Source: Crocinitomicaceae bacterium (GTDB lineage: Bacteria; Bacteroidota; Bacteroidia; Flavobacteriales_D; Crocinitomicaceae). From it: a stretch of DNA of 64,000 nucleotides. Shown here in pieces: positions 46,715 through 53,918 of this stretch. Under the pieces are notes generated by a model that saw only the letters and a program-made list of their open reading frames with translations, ran no database searches and was not told the origin of the DNA. The stretch is taken from NCBI GenBank assembly GCA_022447665.1, contig JAKVAQ010000005.1, positions 1,448 to 65,447 of the forward strand, given 5' to 3'. The position numbers and the translations under genes were made by a program. Within the stretch, counting starts at the first letter, position 1. The number at the start of each line of letters is the position of its first letter.

Positions 46715-47709
46715 TATTTGGTTAAAACCACTAATGTTTCACGGTTGTAAATATCTCTGTCTAATATTGCTACTTTCTCATCACCTGAATTCAATAACTC
46801 AATCCCCTTATTTATGGATGCGTGTATATTAGAAGCTCCTAGATTTCCAAACTCACTAAAAAGAGAATGAGCTTCCGTGACAAATCCTGAACAATAGGCT
46901 AGATCATCATTACTCTCCTCCTCCGTGAAAGCCCCTGAACATATAGCAACATCAATTTTTTCTTCAAGTAACTCAGCCCAGTTTCTTCTAATTCCACCTT
47001 CAAAAAAAGATGTGTTTGAACCAGCTTTTATTTGATGTATTTTGGCGATTGCTGCGTCTTTTTCGGGTCCTATTAAAAGAGAACTTGCACAGGCACCTTC
47101 TTTCCATCCAGCATAATTTTTTCGATGAACAGAATTCACCAAAAATGAATACTCCCCTGCTCCATTTGACGATACGGCTACAGAATATTTCTTTTTCAAA
47201 TTCGCATCTATCAATGCCTGCTTTATCACCTGAAAACCTGAGTAAGATGTATTACCGTAGGTAGCATTGTTTCCTTTAAGCCCAACATATTGAGCAATAA
47301 AACTCATGGTTGAATTAGTAAGTGTTTGTAAAGCCAATAATGGAGGGGAAATCCGATAGAGCTTATGATTTTTCTCACTGTTATCTGTCTCATCTTTTAT
47401 CTTATCATAAACCCTAGTCAAATGACCCAAATGCTTTTCTACATTCTCAATAAAAACACCAGATCCAACGAACAAACCGGTATCGTAGTTATCTATTTTA
47501 ATTGGGCTATTATTGATTAAATCTGAAGTGCAAAGTATAGATGCAATGGTATCTTGACGCATTATCTTTTCGTCACTTCTTACCGGATAGTTAGAATGAT
47601 CTTTATCCAATAATATTTTACCCGATGAAAAAGAGGTGTGCTTTAACTCAGAAACAACCTCATCATTGAAGTTTTGCGGCAGTAATATTTCGCTTCCGTA
47701 GATGTACAC
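46714..47709 (-). CDS. Cysteine-less ketosynthase-like protein (chain-length-factor type)
   Basis: 331 aa, shorter than a full ketosynthase. The fold is suggested by MSFIAQYVGLKG, NATYGNTSYSGFQV in place of the cysteine elbow, KEGACASSLLIGPEK and GNLGASNIHASINKG near the end. No catalytic Cys is at the elbow (it reads YGNTSYS), and the HGT motif is absent. Such inactive KS partners form heterodimers with the active KS in type II polyketide and aryl-polyene systems and set chain length. Its gene directly precedes the active KS gene with a one-base overlap. Confidence 0.75.
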   Translation of the reverse strand: MYIYGSEILLPQNFNDEVVSELKHTSFSSGKILLDKDHSNYPVRSDEKIMRQDTIASILCTSDLINNSPIKIDNYDTGLFVGSGVFIENVEKHLGHLTRVYDKIKDETDNSEKNHKLYRISPPLLALQTLTNSTMSFIAQYVGLKGNNATYGNTSYSGFQVIKQALIDANLKKKYSVAVSSNGAGEYSFLVNSVHRKNYAGWKEGACASSLLIGPEKDAAIAKIHQIKAGSNTSFFEGGIRRNWAELLEEKIDVAICSGAFTEEESNDDLAYCSGFVTEAHSLFSEFGNLGASNIHASINKGIELLNSGDEKVAILDRDIYNRETLVVLTK

Positions 47710-48180
47710 CTATCCTTTTGGTTTTATATTGTGAAAGAATTCATCCATTTTATGAATAAAAGGATTCTCTTCCATGTCGCTCTTTAGTCCAAGTAAAAAG
47801 GAAAGTGTTGCCGAACACATTAACTGATCATTCACATAAGTTTCGGCAGTTACATTGCCACGAATATTATCCAGGGAAATAACCTTTGATTTTAAAATGC
47901 ATTGGTCGCCCGGCTGCACAAAGTGCTTAAACTTTGCCTTTTGAATAATGCTGAGTATAGGATATACTTTAGTAGCATGAGGGAATTTAGCGTAATAACT
48001 TTCTTCCAATAAACGACCCGAAAGTTGCGCCATGGATTCCGTGAGCATCACACCAGGAACAATAGGGAATCCAGGGAAATGATCCTGAAAAATGGGATTA
48101 TCCAAGCTCCAACACTTAATTCCCTCGGCAGTTTCGCCCGGATTAATTTCTGTTATTCTATCAATTAATAAAAAGCGCAT
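47710..48180 (-). CDS. FabZ-like hot-dog dehydratase
   Basis: 156 aa. Hot-dog fold with the FabZ site DHFPGFPIVPGVMLTESMAQ: catalytic His in HFP and Glu in TES. It begins with EINPGETAEGIKCWS. It would dehydrate beta-hydroxyacyl-ACP to the enoyl form. First gene of the eight-gene operon; it abuts the KS-like gene without gap. Distinct from a housekeeping fabZ, which in Bacteroidota is normally fused to or beside lpxC. Confidence 0.9.
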   Translation of the reverse strand: MRFLLIDRITEINPGETAEGIKCWSLDNPIFQDHFPGFPIVPGVMLTESMAQLSGRLLEESYYAKFPHATKVYPILSIIQKAKFKHFVQPGDQCILKSKVISLDNIRGNVTAETYVNDQLMCSATLSFLLGLKSDMEENPFIHKMDEFFHNIKPKG

Positions 48181-48349
48181 TCTTTCAAATTTGTAACACG
48201 GCTAAATATACGTATTTATAGAGCCATTTCTGGCTATCACGTTCATTTTAGTGGCTAATTTATACAGGATATGGATTGATCTATTATTAAATTTCGCAAA
48301 GAAATTTTTCATTTTCAAAAAGAGCAAAACCAAAGTACCTGTTAATACG

Positions 48350-48357
48350 TAAATTTG
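48350..48357 (+). promoter_or_regulatory. Putative -7 promoter element for the phospholipid operon
   Basis: TAAATTTG, exact match to TAnnTTTG, 7 bp before the ATG at 48365, giving a very short leader. The 184-bp region 48181-48364 is the divergent intergenic region shared with the ketosynthase operon. Confidence 0.5.
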
Positions 48358-48364
48358 AAGACGG

Positions 48365-48961
48365 ATGATTTCGATTTATAAAATAAAGCCCGCTTTTCAA
48401 AAGTTACTACAACCCTTAATGAATGGGTTGTACAAAATTGGGGTAACCCCAAATGCCATAACAGTTTTTTCAATAGTATTTAGTCTTGGCTTGGGCGCGC
48501 TGGTGTACTATCATCCTTGGAATCCTTCTTTTTTACTACTAGTTACCTTAGGCTTGTTTTTGAGAATGGTGTTTAACGCACTCGACGGAATGATGGCTAA
48601 GCAACATAATATGCAAAGCAAACTTGGTGAAGTTTTGAATGAAATAGGCGATGTACTATCTGACCTTTTTGTAATTCTACCGTTTGTTATTATTCCTAGC
48701 ATAGACCCAGGATGGATACTATTATTTGCCTTTCTTGCTGTAATAAATGAATTTGCCGGGGTTTTAGGCAAAGCACTTGGCGGTGAACGGCGTTACGAAG
48801 GCCCGATGGGTAAAAGCGATCGAGCTTTATTTATTGGACTATTCTGCATTATAACTTATTCTTGGGAAGGGTTTTCAGCCTACCAAAATGAAGCATTTAT
48901 CGGGGCGATCGGGCTCATATTAATTAGTACGATTGTACGCCTTGTGAAAGCAGTTAAATGA
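48365..48961 (+). CDS. CDP-alcohol phosphatidyltransferase with altered motif
   Basis: 198-aa polytopic membrane protein. The family motif is recognisable (residues about 72-100, NALDGMMAK...GEVLNEIGD), but the usual DxxDGxxAR-x8-GxxxDxxxD has Asn for the first and third Asp and Lys for Arg. Family members exchange CMP of a CDP-diacylglycerol for an alcohol such as glycerol phosphate, serine or inositol phosphate. The acceptor here cannot be told. First gene of an operon with cdsA, plsC and two unknown genes; the next gene overlaps by 4 bp. Confidence 0.85.
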   Translation: MISIYKIKPAFQKLLQPLMNGLYKIGVTPNAITVFSIVFSLGLGALVYYHPWNPSFLLLVTLGLFLRMVFNALDGMMAKQHNMQSKLGEVLNEIGDVLSDLFVILPFVIIPSIDPGWILLFAFLAVINEFAGVLGKALGGERRYEGPMGKSDRALFIGLFCIITYSWEGFSAYQNEAFIGAIGLILISTIVRLVKAVK

Positions 48962-49902
48962 GCATTTACGGATATCACATACCAACAAATGTTCTCGTTG
49001 CGCTGTTAATCATATTCAGTGTTTTAGTCACTTGTACTATTGCCTTTGGAATTCTTAACAAAGTAAAAAAGTCGAAGTTGAGCACGGAGCTTTTAACTAG
49101 GGTGATTTCGTGGTGGTGGATTGCGGGTGGTGTTGCTGTAATTGTCGCCGCTCCTAAAGTTTTTGGAACAGTCATCATTGCCTATATCTCCTTTGTTGCT
49201 TTAAGAGAGATGTTCTCCATAGGAATCTTCAGGTCCTCAGATAGAACAGCAATGTTCTTTGCCTATTTTGCTATTCCTGTTCAGTTTTATTTGGCCTATA
49301 ACAACTACTACACTCAGTTTTTATATTTCATCCCTTTGTACATGTTCATTGGTGTGCCTTTCATTCTGGTACTTACTGGCCAGACAGAAAAAATTGGAAG
49401 ATCAATGTCCGTTATACCTACGATTTTAATTCAAACGGTATACCTCTTGAGTCATTTAGTGCTGTTCTATAATATTGAAATAGAAGGGTATGAATCAGGG
49501 CCAGGAGGTTTATTGATTTTTCTACTTATGATCACGGCCTTCAATGATGTGTTTCAATTTACATGGGGGAAGCTTTTTGGAAGGCATAAAATATTACCGA
49601 AAGTAAGTCCGAACAAAACAGTAGAAGGTTTTCTTGGTGGAGTAATTAGTAGCGCAGGATTAGGTTATTTTATGTACTTCCTAACTCCACTAGAGCCTTG
49701 GCAGTCTTTAGTAACGGGTGTAATTCTATCCATAATGGGGTTCATTGGTGATGCGATTGTCTCTGCAATAAAGCGTGACTTAGGAATTAAGGATACCGGA
49801 AATATAGTACCTGGTCATGGAGGAGCATTGGATAGGTTGGATTCTATCTTGATAACAACACCAATTTTCTATCATTTACTTATCGCCTATTTATCATTCT
49901 GA
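48958..49902 (+). CDS. cdsA: Phosphatidate cytidylyltransferase (CdsA family)
   Basis: 314 aa. Makes CDP-diacylglycerol from phosphatidate and CTP. The full signature is present near the C-terminus: SAIKRDLGIKDTGN then VPGHGGALDRLDS, with the metal-binding and CTP-site residues. About eight transmembrane helices precede it, and KVSPNKTVEGFLGG lies in the middle. Being beside a phosphatidyltransferase and an acyltransferase, it probably serves a dedicated lipid rather than, or in addition to, bulk phospholipid; a housekeeping cdsA could exist elsewhere. Confidence 0.93.
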   Translation: MSIYGYHIPTNVLVALLIIFSVLVTCTIAFGILNKVKKSKLSTELLTRVISWWWIAGGVAVIVAAPKVFGTVIIAYISFVALREMFSIGIFRSSDRTAMFFAYFAIPVQFYLAYNNYYTQFLYFIPLYMFIGVPFILVLTGQTEKIGRSMSVIPTILIQTVYLLSHLVLFYNIEIEGYESGPGGLLIFLLMITAFNDVFQFTWGKLFGRHKILPKVSPNKTVEGFLGGVISSAGLGYFMYFLTPLEPWQSLVTGVILSIMGFIGDAIVSAIKRDLGIKDTGNIVPGHGGALDRLDSILITTPIFYHLLIAYLSF

Positions 49903-50558
49903 TGCGCGCCTTTTTCTCTAAAATATTGTATGTGATTTTAATTCGGCCATGGCTGAAGTTGATCATCGGTGTGCGCTATAGAAATAAAAAAATCGTTAAC
50001 GATACACCACAATATATTCTTGTAGCGAACCATAATAGTCATTTCGATACCTTGTCAATAATGGCAGCGATACGTTATAGCCAGTTTAAGAAAACCCATG
50101 CGGTAGCCGTTGAAGACTATTTTGGTAAGACTTCTCTATCGGCGGCGGCTGTTCGTTTTTTCTTTAATGCCATTTTAATTGGTCGTTCTAGTAAAGAATC
50201 GAAGAAAGATCCTATTCAACAAATGAGCAAAGCACTTGATAAAGGGCAATCATTAATACTATATCCAGAGGGTACGCGTGGACAACCTGGAGTGATGCAA
50301 GATTTCAAAAGAGGTGTTGCAGTATTACTAAAAGATCATCCGAATGTTCCATTCATTCCAGTATTTTTAGAGGGTTTTGGAAAGGTACTACCGAAATCTA
50401 AAACACTTATTCTTCCCATGAACTGTACTGTAAGATTTGGAAAGCCAGTTTTTCCAAAAAGCACTGAGATTGAGGATATTCTTGGAGAAGTAAAAACAGC
50501 GATTCTTGCTTTGCAGAAGAGAGATGAACGCTACACAAATGATTTTGAAAATATATAG
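49902..50558 (+). CDS. plsC: 1-acyl-glycerol-3-phosphate acyltransferase-like protein (PlsC family)
   Basis: 218 aa. Acyltransferase motif I VANHNSHFDTLS (HxxxxD), motif III region LYPEGTRGQPG and IPVFLEGFGKVLP. A short hydrophobic N-terminal helix attaches it to the inner membrane. It would acylate lysophosphatidate or another lysolipid. Its start shares a base with the cdsA stop, and the next gene starts 3 bp after it, so it is in the operon. The acyl donor may come from the ACP cluster across the divergent promoter, as inference. Confidence 0.9.
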   Translation: MRAFFSKILYVILIRPWLKLIIGVRYRNKKIVNDTPQYILVANHNSHFDTLSIMAAIRYSQFKKTHAVAVEDYFGKTSLSAAAVRFFFNAILIGRSSKESKKDPIQQMSKALDKGQSLILYPEGTRGQPGVMQDFKRGVAVLLKDHPNVPFIPVFLEGFGKVLPKSKTLILPMNCTVRFGKPVFPKSTEIEDILGEVKTAILALQKRDERYTNDFENI

Positions 50559-50561
50559 ACT

Positions 50562-50909
50562 ATGACGACCCCTGCCATTTCAGTGATATTATTCTTGATT
50601 GCCTCTTTGTTCGGGGCTTTAGGTCAGTATTTATATAAATCCGGAGCTCAATCCGTTGAAGGTGGATTTGTAGGCTATCTAACGAATTGGAAAATATTAA
50701 GTGGTGTGGTTTGCTATATCGCAGTAATGGTGCTCTTTGTAGTGGCTTATAAAAAGGGAGGTCAACTTTCTGTGCTCTATCCAGTTTATGCGACAACTTT
50801 TGTTTGGGGAGCTTTGATTGCAATGATTGCCTACGGTGAACCTATCAAACCAATAAACATAGGAGGTATGGCGTTGTTGTTTTTAGGAATGTATTTAATG
50901 GGGAAATGA
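50562..50909 (+). CDS. Small four-helix membrane protein, EamA/SMR-like
   Basis: 115 aa with four predicted helices (about 5-25, 40-60, 66-86, 95-113). LGQYLYKSGAQS in the first helix and YPVYATTFVWGALIAMIAYGEPI in the third are like half-size EamA/small-multidrug-type proteins, including the ArnE/ArnF lipid-carrier flippases. By position in a lipid operon it might move a lipid or lipid-linked compound across the inner membrane. Overlaps the next gene by 4 bp. Confidence 0.75.
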   Translation: MTTPAISVILFLIASLFGALGQYLYKSGAQSVEGGFVGYLTNWKILSGVVCYIAVMVLFVVAYKKGGQLSVLYPVYATTFVWGALIAMIAYGEPIKPINIGGMALLFLGMYLMGK

Positions 50910-51754
50910 TCAGAATTTCAATCATATCGGTTTTCATACTATTCTTTCTTCCAGGAATAGCCCAACAGGTTGATTTATCTGATAAAGATGGCATCATGAT
51001 TATTCATGATTGCGATAAACCGAGAAGCGAAAAAGAGGCTTTGCTCGTTCTCTCTGGTTTTGGCGATAGTAGAAAAGGAAGAAGACACCAAAAAGCTTTC
51101 TTTGATACGGTTGGGTATGATATGTACTTGCCATTTTACTTGGATAATAAATCGGTTAGCGCTTCTTATGATAAATTCATAACCTTTCACAAGAAGAAGA
51201 AGTTGCACGAGTACAAAACTTTGCACGTTTTCTCTTATATCCTCGGATCATGGATCATCAATACTTATATCAATGAAAATGGCGCCGGAAATATTAAGAC
51301 CATTGTTTATGACAGAAGCCCTTTGCAAGAACAAGCACCAAGAATGGTAGTAGAAAAAGTTCCTCTACTGGCTAGAATACTCGTTGGCCCTGTGGTTAAG
51401 GATTTTAGTAACATCCCTTATCCGAGTATAGAAAAAGGAGATATTAAAATTGGGATAATTGTTGAAAGCAGAGCGACCTTTTTAGTGAGAAGGTTTAAGA
51501 AAACAATTCAAGGTTATGGAGAGATTGATTGGGAGAATCCGCCCATTAAACAGGAGTACGATGATTTAATTTATACTATGCTGAACCATGATGAAATGTA
51601 TGAGAAATTTGAAGTTATCGGAGATGAGATAATGCACTTTATTCGCCATGGAAAATTTCCAGAAGACGCGAGAAGAACGCTCGATTTTGAAAATCATAAT
51701 CCTTATGAGAAGCAGAAAGGCATGAAGAGGCGGGATTATAATGCTACTTTTTAG
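50906..51754 (+). CDS. Exported alpha/beta-hydrolase-like protein of unknown function
   Basis: 282 aa. Signal peptide about 1-21 (ending LPGIAQQ). LLVLSGFGDSRKGRRHQ resembles an oxyanion loop and HVFSYILGSWIINTY sits where a nucleophile elbow would be, but the GxSxG is not intact. No clear triad can be assigned. It ends the phospholipid operon. In E. coli the ynbABC genes also combine a CDP-alcohol transferase, a CdsA homologue and a hydrolase-type protein, which makes a lipid-modifying role plausible. Confidence 0.6.
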   Translation: MIRISIISVFILFFLPGIAQQVDLSDKDGIMIIHDCDKPRSEKEALLVLSGFGDSRKGRRHQKAFFDTVGYDMYLPFYLDNKSVSASYDKFITFHKKKKLHEYKTLHVFSYILGSWIINTYINENGAGNIKTIVYDRSPLQEQAPRMVVEKVPLLARILVGPVVKDFSNIPYPSIEKGDIKIGIIVESRATFLVRRFKKTIQGYGEIDWENPPIKQEYDDLIYTMLNHDEMYEKFEVIGDEIMHFIRHGKFPEDARRTLDFENHNPYEKQKGMKRRDYNATF

Positions 51755-51806
51755 AACTTAAAAGTTAATTCACAATCTGCATTGATATAACTATCTATTG
51801 AAACAA

Positions 51807-51837
51807 TTGACTTTCAGTCTTAAGTTAATTATTTTTG
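51807..51837 (+). promoter_or_regulatory. Bacteroidota-type promoter of the glycine-rich protein gene
   Basis: TTG at 51807-51809, 20-bp spacer, TATTTTTG at 51830-51837: both elements and spacing match the consensus, 23 bp before the ATG at 51861. Confidence 0.7.
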
Positions 51838-51860
51838 ACAAATAATCTTAAAAGAGAAAA

Positions 51861-53555
51861 ATGAAACATAATTACCCTATTAAGTTTATAGTTGCGCTTA
51901 CATTTTCATTGTTTTGCCTTAATGGCCAAGCGCAATTATACCCGTTTACAACACACACATTCACACCTGCAGGTGCAACAGGAACGGATGGGCCTACTTT
52001 AATTGATTGTACTACAGAATATTCTTCTGAAACTTGGACAGCAGACCCTTCATTTTTTAACATGACTACTCAAGGAATTCAAGAATGGACTGTTCCAGCT
52101 ACGGGAGACTATCAAATTGAAGCATATGGCGCTCAAGGAGGTGACGATATTTACACTACAGCACCTTCTAATGGTGGATTGGGAGCTAAAATGGTTGGTA
52201 CATTTAGCTTTACCGAAGGACAAGTAATTTATATCATTGCTGGCCAAGAGGGTGGAAGTACTTTATTCACGGGTATCGATAATGCAGCGGCTGGCGGCGG
52301 CGGCGGATCATTTGTCTGGGATCCAACTGACCTTTCTGCACCGTTAATTGTAGCTGGCGGCGGTGGCGGCGGCTCATCAAGTACTGATTATACCGGTATT
52401 CATGCAAATATTACAAATGATGGAAATGATGCTGAGTTTATAGCCAATGGTGGTTCTGCTGGAAATGGTGGAGAATCAAATGCAGGAGGAAGTTCATATT
52501 GGGGAGGCGCCGGCGCTGGTTGGCTTACTGATGGAACGGGTGGAAACAACCTAACTATTTATGACTACACAACTGGAGGAAGTGGTGCAGAAGGAGGTAG
52601 ATCTCCACTAAACGGTGGTCAAGGTGGTGTTCGCTGGAATGATGGCACTGATGAAGGTGGTGATGGAGGATTCGGCGGCGGCGGCGGCGGCGGCTCGGAT
52701 AACATGGGAGCTGGAGGCGGAGGTGGATACTCCGGCGGTGGTGCAGACAGAGGAGGCACCTTCGGTGATGGAGGTGGAGGAGGATCCTTCAATTCTGGAA
52801 TAGATCAAGACAACGAAGCTGAGGTTAACACAGGTGATGGTTATGTAGTTATCAGTCTACTATGCGATGTTCTTACTTCATCAGTATCAGCAGACACTTT
52901 GTGTGAGGGAGAAGAAGTTACACTTAGTGCGAGTTCAACTACGGGTGGAACTATAACTTGGAGTGGTGGAGTTATCGATGGTGATCCTTTTGTACCGCCA
53001 CTAGGCGAGAGTACTTATACAGCCACATCGACAGAGGCTGACGATTGTGAATTTACGGCTATCATATTTGTTAAACCTGGTCCAGATTTCACTTTAAACC
53101 CAACCGATGATTTATTTGGTGGAGACGGAGCCGTTTATACTACAATAGATGACGGAATCTTCCCTTTCCTATATGACTGGGACTATGATGGTACAGGTGA
53201 TTTCGATGACACTCAGCATATCACGGGACTATCTGCTGGAACTTACACAGTTACAGTTGAGCATGGTAATGGTTGTGCTTTAAGCCAATCTGCCACTGTT
53301 AATTCTCAACTCAATATTAACGAAGAAAACTCGGTATTGTCAAATGCTTATCCAAATCCAACATTGGATAATGTTACAATAACCTACCCTGGAGAATTTA
53401 AAGTGATTCTTTATGGAATCAATGGAGAAATAATAACTTCGAATAACGCTTTTAACAAGACTGAGCTATCCTTAGATAATCAATCAAGTGGAGTTTATTT
53501 GGTTAAGATTATTGGTTCGGACAACACTGAAATAATAAAGATTACTAAGAAGTAA
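51861..53555 (+). CDS. Glycine-rich T9SS-exported protein (ALK-type Gly-rich domain)
   Basis: 564 aa. Signal peptide about 1-24 (ending NGQAQ). Residues about 70-330 form a glycine-rich domain like that of the ALK/LTK receptors and bacterial relatives (VPATGDYQIEAYGAQGG, YIIAGQEGGS, GGGGGSFVW, GDGYVVISLLCD). Then come Ig-like segments (about 335-475) and a T9SS type-A sorting domain (about 485-564) with YPNPTLDNVTI and GVYLVKI. GGC-codon runs stand out in the AT-rich DNA (for example near 52295-52310, 52360-52370 and 52674-52695). The protein should reach the cell surface; role unknown, perhaps adhesion or matrix. Confidence 0.88.
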   Translation: MKHNYPIKFIVALTFSLFCLNGQAQLYPFTTHTFTPAGATGTDGPTLIDCTTEYSSETWTADPSFFNMTTQGIQEWTVPATGDYQIEAYGAQGGDDIYTTAPSNGGLGAKMVGTFSFTEGQVIYIIAGQEGGSTLFTGIDNAAAGGGGGSFVWDPTDLSAPLIVAGGGGGGSSSTDYTGIHANITNDGNDAEFIANGGSAGNGGESNAGGSSYWGGAGAGWLTDGTGGNNLTIYDYTTGGSGAEGGRSPLNGGQGGVRWNDGTDEGGDGGFGGGGGGGSDNMGAGGGGGYSGGGADRGGTFGDGGGGGSFNSGIDQDNEAEVNTGDGYVVISLLCDVLTSSVSADTLCEGEEVTLSASSTTGGTITWSGGVIDGDPFVPPLGESTYTATSTEADDCEFTAIIFVKPGPDFTLNPTDDLFGGDGAVYTTIDDGIFPFLYDWDYDGTGDFDDTQHITGLSAGTYTVTVEHGNGCALSQSATVNSQLNINEENSVLSNAYPNPTLDNVTITYPGEFKVILYGINGEIITSNNAFNKTELSLDNQSSGVYLVKIIGSDNTEIIKITKK

Positions 53556-53573
53556 TTTTAATTAAGAGTTCCG

Positions 53574-53608
53574 AAAAAGGGGCTATCTCACAAGAGGTAG
53601 CCCCTTTT
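53574..53608 (+). terminator. Strong rho-independent terminator
   Basis: Arms AAAAGGGGCTA and TAGCCCCTTTT, perfect over eleven pairs, with an inner TCTC/AGAGG part, followed by T-rich sequence. It comes 19 bp after the glycine-rich protein gene. Confidence 0.9.
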
Positions 53609-53867
53609 CATTTGTACTTTAGCTATTACTGCATTTCTTGGTCAACTTAATCTGTCCTTCCGGGTCATATTGAAATTATTATACTTTCTTTTGAACCGAA
53701 CCCATCATGTTTAAAATCAGAAAAATGCATTCCTCAAACAAATGGGAAATTTCAACTCTGAAGAACCTAGGACAAAAGCAATAGTGCCTTATGAAAAGGG
53801 AACCCAAGAATAGCCTAACTAGGTATTCCTATGTACTAGAAGGTCTGCACAAATTATGATGATCCAC
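53609..53867. other. Intergenic stretch without recognisable features
   Basis: Lies between two terminators of convergent genes. The longest sensible frame is a 25-codon ORF near 53707, too short and without a good promoter. I see no repeat, RNA gene or conserved signal here. Confidence 0.5.
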
Positions 53868-53898
53868 AAAAAAAGGGAAGCCGCTATGGCTTTCCTTT
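53868..53898 (-). terminator. Rho-independent terminator of the second T9SS cargo gene
   Basis: On the minus strand AAAGGAAAGCC and GGCTTCCCTTT pair around ATAGC with one mismatch, followed by seven T. It lies 21 bp after the stop at 53919. Confidence 0.85.
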
Positions 53899-53918
53899 GA
53901 AAAGAAAATATTCTAAAA

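Noticed and set aside
53700-53790. 25-codon ORF between the two terminators
   Set aside because: Too short, no promoter element at the proper distance, no composition unlike noncoding DNA.
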